Part shown: in pieces, positions 8,497 through 17,696 of the stretch
Position numbering within the stretch: the stretch's first letter is position 1
Layout of the letters: every line of letters begins with the position of its first letter
Assembly (NCBI RefSeq): GCF_011682235.2
Contig: NZ_CP076718.1
Location: forward strand, 3,458,400-3,522,399
Origin: Rhodocaloribacter litoris
Lineage (GTDB): Bacteria; Bacteroidota; Rhodothermia; Rhodothermales; ISCAR-4553
DNA length: 64,000 bases
Direction: 5' to 3'
Made by a program: the position numbers and the translations under genes
The notes under the pieces: model-generated
Seen by the model: only the letters and a program-made list of their open reading frames with translations
Told to the model about the DNA's origin: nothing
Databases searched by the model: none

Positions 8497-10326
8497 TCAG
8501 CGTCGCCGGTAGTAGATCAGCCCGCCGCCCGCCCCGCCGGAGACGAAGTCCGCATCGCCGTCCCCGTCGAGGTCGACGAAGGCAGGGGTTGCCAGGAAGG
8601 GCACCTCGAACGGAAACGGCGTCTCGTCCCGGACGAAGGCCGGCGCATGTGGCGAGCCGTCGTTGCGATAGACGACGAGCCCCTCGGCCTCGGAACCGAT
8701 GATCAGGTCGAGGTCGCCGTCGCCGTCGAGGTCGTGGAGGACGGGGAAGCTTCGCTGGCCCACGTCGATGCCCAGGTATTCGTCGGAGACGAGGACGAAG
8801 TCGGGTTGCTGCGGGGTGCCGTCGTTGCGGTAGAAGTTGATCGTCCCCGAGAACTCGCCGACGAGGAGGTCGAGGTCGCCGTCGGCGTCGAGGTCGGCGA
8901 GGGCGGGGGTGGCGTTGCTGCCGCGCGTGAGGCGCAGGTATTCGTCGGAGACGAGGACGAAGTCGGGTTGCTGCGGGGTGCCGTCGTTGCGGTAGAAGGC
9001 GACTTTTCCGCGGGTCCAGGTGCCGACGAGGAGGTCGAGGTCGCCGTCGCCGTCGAGGTCGCCCAGGGCCGGGGCGTAGTGGTAGGCGGTGTGCAGCGGG
9101 AGCGTGCCGCGTTGCCGGAAGGCCGGTGCCTGCGGGGTCCCCGTGTTTTCGAAGAAATACATTTCGGCGGAGTCGAAGCCTCCCGGAGCGATCTTGTTTG
9201 CGAGCAGCAGGTCGAGGTCGCCGTCGGCGTCGAGGTCGGCGAAGGCGGGGATGCTTTCGCTGCCGGCGTCGAGGGTGTAGAGGAAGCGCTCCGTTTGCAG
9301 GGTGAAGTGGCCGTTGCCCCGGTTTTCGAAGAAGTAGAGGTTGGCGGCCGCGGTTCGGATGGGGTTGAAGGCGCCGCCGAGCACGCCGACGAGGAGGTCG
9401 AGGTCGCCGTCGGCGTCGAGGTCGGCGAAGGCGGGGGCGTTGTAGCCGCTCGACGAGAAGGGGTCATTGGGGGGGAAGGGTACCGGTTGGCCCCGGAGCG
9501 AGGGCCGGGCGCACGTGCCGGTGTTCTGGATGAAGAGCAGCCCCGGCTCGAAGAAGTCGCCCCAGAAGAAGTCCTGGTCGCCGTCGTCGTCGATGTCGAC
9601 CAGGGCGAGGGTGTTGGCCCCGTGGAGGCTGCCCTGGAGCTGGGCCACGATCTCGATGTCCTCGAACCGGTCGGTGACGAGGGCGAAGCGGGGGATGCCG
9701 CCTTCGTCGGTGTGGGTGGCTTCGTAGCGCATCACCGTTCCGTCGAGCTTGCCGATGAACAGGTCGAGCCGGCCGTTGCAGTCGATGTCGGTGAGGTTCG
9801 GGATGTTCTGCCGGTCTGAGAAGATGGGTCGCCCGGCGGCATCGCGGAGCGAGTCTTCGGCGGGGACGAAGGCGGGCCGCTGCGGGGTGCCGTCGTTGCG
9901 GAAGTAGCGGATGTAACTGAAGCGCTGTTCGGCGAGCAGGTCGAGGTCGCCGTCGCCGTCGAGATCGAAGAAGCGGTACCATTCGCCCACGTCCAGGTTC
10001 TGGTAGCGGTCGGTGCGCCAGACGAAGCGGGGTTGTGCGGGGGTGCCGGTGTTTTCGAAGAACATCACCTTGCCGGTCACCTCCTGCACGAAGAGGTCGA
10101 AGTCGCCGTCGGCGTCGATGTCGACGAGCTGGGGCCGGGGCACGTTGAAGCCGCCGAGGAAGGGGTGGTCGTACGGCACCCCGTCGGCGTCGAGGACCTC
10201 GAACGGATAGACGGCTCGCTCGTAGGCCGGCGCTTCCGTGTCGGGGGCGGGCGGCCGGGCGGCCCGGGGGGCACAGCCCGCGCCCAGCAAAAGCACCGGC
10301 AGGATCGGCAGGAGACGCTTGGTCAT
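8497..10326 (-). CDS. Secreted lipoprotein with VCBS/FG-GAP repeats
   Basis: A 609-residue protein with a lipoprotein signal (LLLGAGC, lipid Cys 18). It then has a chain of FG-GAP/VCBS repeats, each centred on a calcium-binding DxDxDGDxDL loop followed by a turn such as FYRNDGTPQQPDF. The repeats should build one or more beta-propellers, probably on the cell surface or in the periplasm. There is no catalytic motif. There is also no type IX C-terminal domain; the protein ends in a beta strand and RRR. Two repeats are identical at DNA level over 64 bp. It follows the propeller gene at 10396 in the same orientation with 69 bp between, so the two may be co-transcribed. Ligand unknown. Confidence 0.9.
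   Translation of the reverse strand: MTKRLLPILPVLLLGAGCAPRAARPPAPDTEAPAYERAVYPFEVLDADGVPYDHPFLGGFNVPRPQLVDIDADGDFDLFVQEVTGKVMFFENTGTPAQPRFVWRTDRYQNLDVGEWYRFFDLDGDGDLDLLAEQRFSYIRYFRNDGTPQRPAFVPAEDSLRDAAGRPIFSDRQNIPNLTDIDCNGRLDLFIGKLDGTVMRYEATHTDEGGIPRFALVTDRFEDIEIVAQLQGSLHGANTLALVDIDDDGDQDFFWGDFFEPGLLFIQNTGTCARPSLRGQPVPFPPNDPFSSSGYNAPAFADLDADGDLDLLVGVLGGAFNPIRTAAANLYFFENRGNGHFTLQTERFLYTLDAGSESIPAFADLDADGDLDLLLANKIAPGGFDSAEMYFFENTGTPQAPAFRQRGTLPLHTAYHYAPALGDLDGDGDLDLLVGTWTRGKVAFYRNDGTPQQPDFVLVSDEYLRLTRGSNATPALADLDADGDLDLLVGEFSGTINFYRNDGTPQQPDFVLVSDEYLGIDVGQRSFPVLHDLDGDGDLDLIIGSEAEGLVVYRNDGSPHAPAFVRDETPFPFEVPFLATPAFVDLDGDGDADFVSGGAGGGLIYYRRR
8773..8998. repeat. 64-bp identical direct repeat within the VCBS gene
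   Basis: Positions 8773-8836 and 8935-8998 are identical and 162 bp (54 codons) apart, one VCBS repeat unit. Identity at every third position points to recent duplication or gene conversion rather than protein selection alone. Confidence 0.85.
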
Positions 10327-10334
10327 GCTTGCGG

Positions 10335-10390
10335 GCGTTGCGCGTTACGCGTTGAACGTTGCGCGTTGAACGTTGCGCGTTGGACGTCGG
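10335..10390. repeat. Four 14-bp tandem repeats
   Basis: Four head-to-tail 14-bp units fill the gap between the two lipoprotein genes. Units 2 and 3 are identical (GCGTTGAACGTTGC); units 1 and 4 differ at a few positions. The array ends 8 bp before the start codon at 10326, so it lies in the leader of the VCBS lipoprotein. Confidence 0.85.
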
Positions 10391-10395
10391 GGGAT

Positions 10396-11796
10396 TTAAC
10401 GTGCGGCCGTGCCCATGCCGGAACCGTAGGGGCCGATCTCCATGACTTTCACGATCTCGTGGGTGGCCGTGTCGATGACGACGACGGTGCCGGGTGGCGG
10501 GGTGTCCACGAACGGGTAGCGGGGCGTGTAGGCTCCCTTCAGGTTGTTGTTCGAGACGAAGAGGTAGCGGCCGTCGGGCGAGAGAGCGGCGCCGTGCGGT
10601 TCCGAGAGGCCGGTGCCCTCGATGACGGTGACCACCTCGCGCGCGGGGACGTCGACCACGGTGACGCTGTTGTGCATCTTGTTGCCGAAGTAGGCGAAGC
10701 GGCCGTCCGGCGAGAAGACGGGATGCCAGGGGCCGTGGGGCACGTCGAGGGTGGCCAGAAGCGGCAGTTCCGGCGGGTTCGAGGCGTCGAAGAGCAGCAG
10801 CTTGCCTGTCATCTCGCCCCCCACGACGAGCGTGTTGCCGTCGGGCGAGAGGGCGAACTGCACGAGCGTGTGCACCGGGCCGTCGAGGCGGTGCAGCTCC
10901 ACGTCGCCCGTCGTCATGTCGACGACGGCGATGCTGTTCTCGGCCAGGCTGGCGCTGTAGACGACGTTGCGACGGCTGTCGACGACGAGGGCATGCGGTC
11001 GCGGGAAGAAGACGCCGACCTCCTCGAGCTCCATCGTGCTACGCGTGATGATGCCGATGCGCTGCGGCGGGTTGACGGCCGCCATGGAGCGGCCCACGTA
11101 GAGCGAATCCCGGTTCGGGTCCAGCGCCAGCATACCGGGCCGCTCGAAGTCCACCTGGCCGACGAGCCGGTTGTCCCGGTCGAACTTGAGCACCTTGTTG
11201 TCGGAGATGAGGGAGACATACCAGTGGCTGCCGTCCGGCTCGACGGCCACGTGGTGGGGCTTGGCCGTGGCGGAGAAGCCCAGGGCCTGGAGGTCGACCG
11301 TGCGGATGACCACCTGGTGGTCCATGTCGAGGATCCAGACGCGGGCGCCGTCCTGGCTGGCGACGTAGAGCCGGTGGGTGGCGTCGGCAAAGGGGATGGC
11401 GCCGTCGTCGTTGCGGGCGCCGTCGGCGATCCAGCGGCGCATCGTCTCCAGCTCCCCGGCGGTGATGGCATCGGCGTAGGGACGGAGCGGGTGGCCGGCC
11501 GGGAGCCGTGTCGCCAGCCGGATGAGCAGGCTGTTCTCCGGATCGAAGGGGATGACGACGGCGCCGTGGTCCGAGCCGGCGAGGAGGCTTTCCCAGGAGT
11601 CGAGCCGCAGGCCGGTCTCGTGCCGGAGCAGGGGGGCGAACTTTTGCTGGAGCAGGGGCAGGATGCGTTCGGAGAAGACGCCGCGGGTCGTGTCATCGAC
11701 GGGAGGAGGCATCGAGGCCTGCGAGCGGGTGGCGGTGCAGCCGGCCGTCAGGGTGAGGAGCAACAGCAGGATGCCGGAAGCAAGGGCGGTACGCAT
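10396..11796 (-). CDS. Lipoprotein with YVTN beta-propeller and heme-less cytochrome-like domain
   Basis: A 466-residue lipoprotein (LTAGC, Cys 20). Residues 40-130 match the pattern of planctomycete-type cytochrome c domains (PSCyt1): ILPLLQQK, GLRLDSWESLLAGSDHGAVV, then PENSLLIRL and ETMRRWIADGA. The CxxCH heme site expected after ILPLLQQK is absent, replaced by FAPLLRHETG. Residues about 140-460 form a seven-bladed YVTN/NHL-type propeller with repeated HHVAVEPDG, FALSPDG, VFSPDGRFAYFG and AALSPDGRYLFVS motifs. No catalytic residues are identifiable. Probably a periplasmic or surface binding protein. It is the upstream gene of a two-lipoprotein run. Confidence 0.88.
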   Translation of the reverse strand: MRTALASGILLLLLTLTAGCTATRSQASMPPPVDDTTRGVFSERILPLLQQKFAPLLRHETGLRLDSWESLLAGSDHGAVVIPFDPENSLLIRLATRLPAGHPLRPYADAITAGELETMRRWIADGARNDDGAIPFADATHRLYVASQDGARVWILDMDHQVVIRTVDLQALGFSATAKPHHVAVEPDGSHWYVSLISDNKVLKFDRDNRLVGQVDFERPGMLALDPNRDSLYVGRSMAAVNPPQRIGIITRSTMELEEVGVFFPRPHALVVDSRRNVVYSASLAENSIAVVDMTTGDVELHRLDGPVHTLVQFALSPDGNTLVVGGEMTGKLLLFDASNPPELPLLATLDVPHGPWHPVFSPDGRFAYFGNKMHNSVTVVDVPAREVVTVIEGTGLSEPHGAALSPDGRYLFVSNNNLKGAYTPRYPFVDTPPPGTVVVIDTATHEIVKVMEIGPYGSGMGTAAR

Positions 11797-12120
11797 GGCA
11801 TGTTCAGGGATGAGACGGTTGGGATTCGCCGGTCAGGGAGCCCGGAAGCGGGCCGCCGGAGGCGACCAGTACGCCCGGTTCGCAAGGTAACGGGGCCGGC
11901 GGGAAGTCGCCGTGAATGTGCCGCCGGGGTTGATGAACTCTTGCTTAAAACGGCCTGCCCGGGCGTTTCCGGTCAACGACGTACATCGTCCGAAGTTGCA
12001 TGGCACCGGCCGGCAAACTAGATTGGGCGGGCATGCGACGGCCCTCCCGGCCGATCTCCGGATCCGGGTTGCTCCGGGTACCCCGGCCGGTGCTCCTTAC
12101 CCTCCGATCAGGTATCCGCG
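11797..12120. other. Divergent intergenic region upstream of nuoH
   Basis: 324 bp with no convincing gene. It must hold the promoters of the minus-strand lipoprotein and of nuoH. The A+T-richest part is around 11930-11955 (CTCTTGCTTAAAACGG). I see no clear consensus promoter, terminator or RNA. Confidence 0.5.
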
Positions 12121-13146
12121 ATGGATTTGCCGCTGTACTGGATTGCGCTGATTGCGTTCGGCATCATCAACTTCTTTCTGGTTTCCGCCTCGGTGCTGGT
12201 CTATGCCGAGCGGAAGGTGTCCGGGTACATCCAGAACCGTCCGGGTCCGAACCGGGTCGGTCCGGCCGGCTTCCTGCAGCCCTTCGCCGACGTGGTGAAG
12301 CTCGTCTTCAAGGAGAACATCGTTCCGCGTTCGGCGAGCCCGTTCGTGCACACGCTGGCGCCCTGGTTGATGGTGCTCATCGCCATGACGGTGCCGGCTG
12401 TGATTCCGTTCGCGCGCGGGGTGGTCATCGCCGACGTGGATGTGGGCGTGCTGGTGGTGCTGGCGCTGACCTCGATCAGCGTCTATGGCGTGACGCTGGC
12501 CGGCTGGAGCTCCAACAGCAAGTACTCGCTGCTGGGAGGGCTGCGCTCCTCGGCCCAGATGATCTCCTACGAGCTGTCGATGGGGCTGGCCGTCGTCTCG
12601 GTGGTGCTGATTGCGGGCTCGCTCAACCTGACGGCCATCGTCGAGGATCAGAGCGGCGGCTGGGCCATCCTGGGATGGAACGTCTTCCGCAACCCGGTCG
12701 GTGCGCTGCTGTTCATCATCACGGCTTTTGCCGAAACCAACCGGGCACCGTTCGACCTGCCCGAAGCCGAGCAGGAGCTCGTCGGCGGTTATCACACCGA
12801 GTACAGCGGCATCAAGTTCGGCATGTTCTTCCTGGCCGAGTACGTCAACCTGTTCCTGGCCTCGTTTCTGATCGCGACGCTCTTCTTCGGTGGCTACCTG
12901 GTGCCGTTCGAGCCGCTGTTGCTGAAGGCGTTTCCGTCGCTCGAAGGCAGCGTGTTGCTCGGCCTGCTCCAGTTCGGTTCGCTGCTGCTGAAGGCCGGCT
13001 TCTTTGCCTTCGTCTTCATCTGGGTACGCTGGACGCTACCGCGCTTCAAGTACAACCAGCTCATGACGCTCGGGTGGAAGTACCTGCTGCCCATCGCGCT
13101 GGTGAACACCATCGTCGTCGCACTCGGTGTCGCCCTGCTGCGCTGA
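12121..13146 (+). CDS. nuoH: NADH-quinone oxidoreductase subunit H
   Basis: Membrane subunit of complex I that sits at the quinone site next to NuoB/NuoD. The 341-residue product has about eight membrane helices and the family signatures YAERKVSGYIQNRPGPNRVGP (near 29-49) and the ETNRAPFDLPEAEQELVGGYHTEYSG loop (near 206-231), whose acidic residues are implicated in coupling. No other complex I gene is in the window: it is followed 40 bp on by rpe and preceded by unrelated genes. Complex I genes are typically in one or a few operons, so the rest are elsewhere. Confidence 0.98.
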   Translation: MDLPLYWIALIAFGIINFFLVSASVLVYAERKVSGYIQNRPGPNRVGPAGFLQPFADVVKLVFKENIVPRSASPFVHTLAPWLMVLIAMTVPAVIPFARGVVIADVDVGVLVVLALTSISVYGVTLAGWSSNSKYSLLGGLRSSAQMISYELSMGLAVVSVVLIAGSLNLTAIVEDQSGGWAILGWNVFRNPVGALLFIITAFAETNRAPFDLPEAEQELVGGYHTEYSGIKFGMFFLAEYVNLFLASFLIATLFFGGYLVPFEPLLLKAFPSLEGSVLLGLLQFGSLLLKAGFFAFVFIWVRWTLPRFKYNQLMTLGWKYLLPIALVNTIVVALGVALLR

Positions 13147-13186
13147 AGGTTCCGGCACGGCGACGGCCGGCCCGAACCGCCGCCCC

Positions 13187-13852
13187 ATGATCCTCGCCCC
13201 CTCGATCCTTTCGGCCGACTTTGCCCGGCTCGAGGCCCATTGCCGTGAGGCCCTCGAAGCCGGCGCCGACTGGCTGCACGTGGATGTGATGGATGGGCAT
13301 TTCGTGCCCAACATCACCGTCGGGCCGCTCGTGGTCCGTGCCCTGCGCCCGCTGGCCGACGAGACCGGCGCCCTGCTGGACGTTCATCTGATGATCGAAC
13401 GGCCCGACCGGTACGTCGAGGCCTTCGCCCGGGCCGGGGCCGACCTGCTGACCGTCCACGTCGAGGCCTGCACGCACCTCCACCGCACCGTGCAGCGGAT
13501 CAAAGAGCACGGCATGAAGGCCGGCGTGACGCTCAATCCGGCCACCCCGCTCGGGATGCTCGAAGAGATCCTGCCCGAGGTGGACCTGGTGCTCGTCATG
13601 TCCGTCAATCCCGGCTTCGGCGGGCAGGACTACATCCCCGCCAGCACGGACAAAATCCGTCGCCTGCGACGGATGCTCCGTGCGATCGGCTCGGACGCCC
13701 ACCTCGAAGTGGACGGCGGGATCAAGCCGGACAACGTGCGCGAGGTCGTCGAAGCCGGGGCCGGCGTAATCGTCGCCGGCAGCGCCGTCTTCCGCGGCGA
13801 TGTGGCCGGCAACGTCGCCGCCTTTCGCCGGGCTCTGTCCCTGCGTGCCTGA
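13187..13852 (+). CDS. rpe: Ribulose-phosphate 3-epimerase
   Basis: Interconverts ribulose 5-phosphate and xylulose 5-phosphate in the pentose phosphate pathway. The 221-residue TIM barrel has all signature strands: APSILSADFARL at the start, HVDVMDGHFVPN (metal-binding His and Asp), VHLMIERP, MSVNPGFGGQ, and EVDGGIKPDN with the catalytic Asp. I chose the ATG at 13187 because it begins MILAPSILSAD; an upstream extension overlaps the nuoH stop and is not conserved. It is 40 bp downstream of nuoH and may be co-transcribed. Confidence 0.98.
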   Translation: MILAPSILSADFARLEAHCREALEAGADWLHVDVMDGHFVPNITVGPLVVRALRPLADETGALLDVHLMIERPDRYVEAFARAGADLLTVHVEACTHLHRTVQRIKEHGMKAGVTLNPATPLGMLEEILPEVDLVLVMSVNPGFGGQDYIPASTDKIRRLRRMLRAIGSDAHLEVDGGIKPDNVREVVEAGAGVIVAGSAVFRGDVAGNVAAFRRALSLRA

Positions 13853-14114
13853 ATCCGGCTCCGGGCGTAGCCGGGCGGTAGCACCTCGGACGCGCCACGC
13901 GTTCCAGCCCTGCCGGTCGGCGTTACGGTCGGGTCCGCGGAGCAGGCACAACCTTTTCGCCGTAACGGTATCTAAGGGTGCCGGTCCGCGCTGTATCCTA
14001 AGAGCAACGAAAAACCTTCGCAACAAATGGGATGTCGGATGATTTCATACGCTGCGAGGGTCCGTTCCGGATCGGCAGCGCGCGATTGATCTAGCGGGGA
14101 TTTCGTCGATAGCC

Positions 14115-14957
14115 ATGAAGTGGATGAGCGGCGTGCGGGCGATGGGGGTCGTGCTCGTGCTGATGCCGGCCGTGCCCGCCGGGGTGATGGCGCAGAAGGA
14201 TTGTTACGAAGGGGTGTTCTGCGTCTTCGCGGAGCGCCACGAGCGCTATGTGGACATCTTCGTCGAGAACCGGCAGCCGGGCGAGGTGACGGTCCGGTTC
14301 GCGATGACCCTGGAAAACCTGCGGCCGGAGATCGCCCTGCCGTACACGGCCACCTATCCGGGCGAGGCCACCACACGCGTGATGCGGCTGTGGCTGGAGG
14401 ACGAGACGGCCGGGTGGAGCTACCGGTTCGACATGGACTGGATCCACGGCAGCCTCGAGGCCCGGCACGACGACGCCTACGTCTATGCACTCCCGTATCC
14501 GCCCGGCCATGCCTTCACGGTGGGACAGGGGTACGACGGCGCCTTCAGCCACCGGGGGCATTTTGCGCTGGACTGGATCATGCCCGTCGGCACGCCCGTG
14601 CTCGCGGCCCGCGAGGGAGTCGTCGTGGAGGTGCGGGACACCTTCCGGGAAGGCGGCGCCGACGAAGCGCTCCGCGACCGGGCCAACCGCATCAAGATCC
14701 GCCACGACGACGGCACCATCGGTGCCTACGTCCACCTGATGCGCGGGGGGGCGCGCGTCCGTGTCGGCCAGCGTGTGCGACGCGGCCAGGTGATCGGCCT
14801 CTCCGGCAACACCGGCTACTCGACGGGGCCCCACCTGCACTTCGAGGTGTACAAGATCGAACCGAACTTCCGCCGCCGTACCTTCCCCGTGCGTTTCCGG
14901 GTGGACGGTCACCCCGAGGGCGTCTATCTTGCCGAGGGACAGGCGTACCGGCATTAA
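14115..14957 (+). CDS. M23 family metallopeptidase
   Basis: A 280-residue secreted protein with an N-terminal signal peptide ending near GVMAQ (residue 27). A beta-rich N-terminal domain (about 28-125) is followed by a LytM/M23 domain. Zinc ligands are the His and Asp in SHRGHFALDWIMPVG and the last His in GPHLHFEVY, with YVHL also present. M23 enzymes cut peptidoglycan cross-links or short peptides outside the cytoplasm. The gene is preceded by a 262-bp gap and followed 173 bp later by priA. Confidence 0.92.
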   Translation: MKWMSGVRAMGVVLVLMPAVPAGVMAQKDCYEGVFCVFAERHERYVDIFVENRQPGEVTVRFAMTLENLRPEIALPYTATYPGEATTRVMRLWLEDETAGWSYRFDMDWIHGSLEARHDDAYVYALPYPPGHAFTVGQGYDGAFSHRGHFALDWIMPVGTPVLAAREGVVVEVRDTFREGGADEALRDRANRIKIRHDDGTIGAYVHLMRGGARVRVGQRVRRGQVIGLSGNTGYSTGPHLHFEVYKIEPNFRRRTFPVRFRVDGHPEGVYLAEGQAYRH

Positions 14958-15130
14958 ACGCCGCCGGGGTCTTCGGCCGTGTGACCGTCGCCAGGGGGGC
15001 GCCTCACCGGTCGTCGTGCTTCCGTCCCCGGGCCGTCCCACGGGCGACCAGGACCTCCGCCCGGTCGTGCGGGCGAAAAGACAGACAGGTAGGACAAAAG
15101 CTTCCGATCTTCAACCCGAACCGGTTCCGT

Positions 15131-17614
15131 ATGCCTGCTGCCGTCCGTGTCGTCGTTCCGCTGCCCGTCGATCAGACGTACACCTATCTGGTGCCGGACG
15201 ATCTGCAGGAGGAGGCGCGGGTCGGGTGCCGGGTGCTGGTACCGTTCGGGCCGCGCCGGCTCACGGGGATGATCGTCGGGGCGGCGGAGCCCGCGGTGGA
15301 GGGGGTCACCCTCCGGCCGATCCTGGACGTGCTCGACGAGACGCCGTCCTTCACCGGGGAGATGCTCCGGCTCACCCGCTGGATCGCCGACTACTACGTC
15401 TGCGGGTGGGGTGAGGTGATCAAGGCGGCGTTGCCCTCGGGCATCGAGGTCGAGAGCCGGTGGGTGCTGGTGCGCACGGCGGCGTCCTGCGACGGGTGGA
15501 CGGGACCCCCGGCGGCCCGGGCCGTGCTGCGTTATCTCGAGGTGCACGGCGGCGAGGCCTCGCTCGATGCACTCCGGCAGGCAGGTCTGGATGCCAGGCT
15601 GGCCCTGGCCCGCCGGCTCGAGCGCGACGGCCTGGTGCGGGTCGAGGCCCGGCTGGCCCGGCCGAAGGTGCGGGTTCGCCGGGAAAAACATGTGCGCTTT
15701 GCTCCGGCCTTCCGCACACCGGCGGCCCGGGCGGATCTCGGAGCGTTGCTCCGGGGGGCGAAGCAGGTGGCTGTCGTGGAGGCGCTGGAGGCGCTGGTGC
15801 GGGCGGGGAAGCGGGAGCCGCGCAGGGCCGAGGTGCTTGCCCGGGCGGGGGCTTCGGCCGCCACCCTCAACGGGCTCGTCAAGAAAGGTATCCTGGAGGT
15901 CGTCGAGCGGGAGGTCATCCGCTCGCCCCTCGACGCGCCTGCGCCGGAGGAGGTGCCGCCGCCCGCCTACACACTGCACCCGTCTCAGCAGACGGCCCTC
16001 GACCGGATCCACGAGGCCGTCGCGGCCGGGCGTTTCGAGACGTTCCTGCTGCACGGCGTCACCGGCAGCGGCAAGACCGAGGTGTACATCGCCGCCCTGA
16101 AGGCGGTGGTGGCCCGTGGCAAGACCGGCATCATCCTCGTGCCCGAGATCGCCCTCACGCCGCAGACCGTCCGGCGCTTTCGCGCCCACTTCGGGGATCG
16201 CATCGCCGTCCTGCATTCGCGCATGAGCCCGGGGGAGCGCTACGATGCCTGGCGGCACCTGCGCTCGGGACGGTTCTCCATCGTCATCGGGCCCCGCTCG
16301 GCGGTGCTGGCGCCCGTCTCCAACCTGGGGCTCATCGTCGTCGATGAGGAGCACGAGCCCTCCTACAAGCAGTTCGATCCCGCCCCGCGTTACCACGCCC
16401 GCGACGTGGCGGTGATGCGGGCGTACATGAACGACGCCGTGTGTGTGCTTGGCTCGGCCACCCCCGCTGTCGAGAGCTACATGAACGCACGCTGGGGCAA
16501 GTACACGCTGCTCTCGATGCCGGAGCGGGTGCCGGTGCCCGGCCACGCCGCCGCCCCGCTGCCCGTCGTCCACATCGTGGACCTGGCGCTCGAGCACAAG
16601 AAGCACCGGCTCGACGGCGTGCTCTCCGAGCCGCTGCGCCGGGCCATCCGCACCCGCCTCGACCGCAACGAGCAGGTCATCCTCCTGCAGAACCGCCGCG
16701 GCTATGCCCCGGTCATCGCGTGCCGGTCGTGCGGGTGGGCGCCGATGTGCCCGGACTGCTCCGTCTCGATGACGTACCACAAGGACAAGCGGCTCCTCCG
16801 CTGTCACTATTGCGGCCGCACGCGGCGGCTCCCGCCGCGGTGTCCCAAGTGCGAGGCGGAGGACCTGGCCCGTCTCGGCGCCGGGACGCAACGCGTCGAA
16901 GAGGAGCTGGCCGCCTGCTTCCCGGAGGCCCGCATCCTGCGGATGGACCTCGACACCACCGGCCGCAAGAACGCCCACCACGAACTGCTCGAACGTTTCC
17001 GCAAAGGCAAGGCAGAGGTCCTCCTCGGCACCCAGATGGTCGCCAAAGGGCTCGACTTCCCCCGGGTCACCCTCGTCGGGGTCGTCGATGCCGACGTCGG
17101 CATGCTGCTGCCGGATTTCCGGGCCGAGGAGCGCACGTTTCAGCTGCTGACGCAGGTGGCCGGCCGGGCCGGCCGGGCCGGCCTCCGGGGGGAGGTCATC
17201 CTCCAGACCCGCAATCCGGACCGGCCCGTGCTGCGCTACGCCGTCGCACACGACTACGAGGGGTTCGTCGCCGCGATCCTGCCCGAGCGGGAATTGCTCG
17301 GCTATCCCCCGTTCGGCCGCATCGTCGGCGTCGAGTTTCGCGGGCCGCAGGAGGCGGAGGTGAGGCAGTATGCCGGGCGGTGGACGGCCGCGCTGCGCGG
17401 CCAGGTCGGCGAGGCGCTCGACGTGCTCGGTCCCGAGGCGGCCTTCATCGGGCGCGTCAAACGGCAGTATCGCTTCCACACCATCATCAAGGTGCCGCGC
17501 GGCTTCAAGACGGAGACGCTGCAGCGGGTCCTGCGCCACACCGGCATACGGGCCGGCGCGCCGCCCGGGGGCAGCCGCGTCGCCATCGACGTCGATGCCG
17601 TCGGGTTGTTCTGA
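15131..17614 (+). CDS. priA: Primosomal replication restart helicase
   Basis: PriA reloads the replisome at stalled forks. The 827-residue protein has an N-terminal DNA-binding domain (VVPLPVDQTYTYLVP), a superfamily 2 helicase core with Walker A GVTGSGKTEVY (about 308) and Walker B DEEHEPSYKQ (about 405), and eight cysteines for two zincs inserted between the helicase lobes (CRSCGWAPMCPDC, then CHYCG and CPKC, about 530-575). The C-terminal lobe has the LGTQMVAKGLDFPRVTLVGV motif. Start chosen at ATG 15131; the open frame continues upstream through the M23 gene in another phase without homology. Confidence 0.97.
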   Translation: MPAAVRVVVPLPVDQTYTYLVPDDLQEEARVGCRVLVPFGPRRLTGMIVGAAEPAVEGVTLRPILDVLDETPSFTGEMLRLTRWIADYYVCGWGEVIKAALPSGIEVESRWVLVRTAASCDGWTGPPAARAVLRYLEVHGGEASLDALRQAGLDARLALARRLERDGLVRVEARLARPKVRVRREKHVRFAPAFRTPAARADLGALLRGAKQVAVVEALEALVRAGKREPRRAEVLARAGASAATLNGLVKKGILEVVEREVIRSPLDAPAPEEVPPPAYTLHPSQQTALDRIHEAVAAGRFETFLLHGVTGSGKTEVYIAALKAVVARGKTGIILVPEIALTPQTVRRFRAHFGDRIAVLHSRMSPGERYDAWRHLRSGRFSIVIGPRSAVLAPVSNLGLIVVDEEHEPSYKQFDPAPRYHARDVAVMRAYMNDAVCVLGSATPAVESYMNARWGKYTLLSMPERVPVPGHAAAPLPVVHIVDLALEHKKHRLDGVLSEPLRRAIRTRLDRNEQVILLQNRRGYAPVIACRSCGWAPMCPDCSVSMTYHKDKRLLRCHYCGRTRRLPPRCPKCEAEDLARLGAGTQRVEEELAACFPEARILRMDLDTTGRKNAHHELLERFRKGKAEVLLGTQMVAKGLDFPRVTLVGVVDADVGMLLPDFRAEERTFQLLTQVAGRAGRAGLRGEVILQTRNPDRPVLRYAVAHDYEGFVAAILPERELLGYPPFGRIVGVEFRGPQEAEVRQYAGRWTAALRGQVGEALDVLGPEAAFIGRVKRQYRFHTIIKVPRGFKTETLQRVLRHTGIRAGAPPGGSRVAIDVDAVGLF

Positions 17615-17696
17615 CCGCTTCCGGCGCACGCCGGTTCGCACGATTTTTAAAAGGCCGGACGGAACCTCCCCCGGCGCGTTCCGTTGAGCAGCCCGG

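Noticed and set aside
8497-10326. Repeated GGTCGAGGTCGCC-like blocks as a possible CRISPR or satellite
   Set aside because: They are the Asp-rich VCBS loops of a continuous coding sequence with protein-level periodicity, and there are no spacers.
14120-15130. Upstream extension of priA through the M23 gene
   Set aside because: Out-of-phase reading of the M23 peptidase; PriA homology begins at 15131.
17615-17696. Hairpin CCGGCG-CA-CGCCGG after priA as a terminator
   Set aside because: The five-T run starts about 10 nt after the stem and is followed by A, so the arrangement is weak; it may be part of the SRP RNA promoter region.
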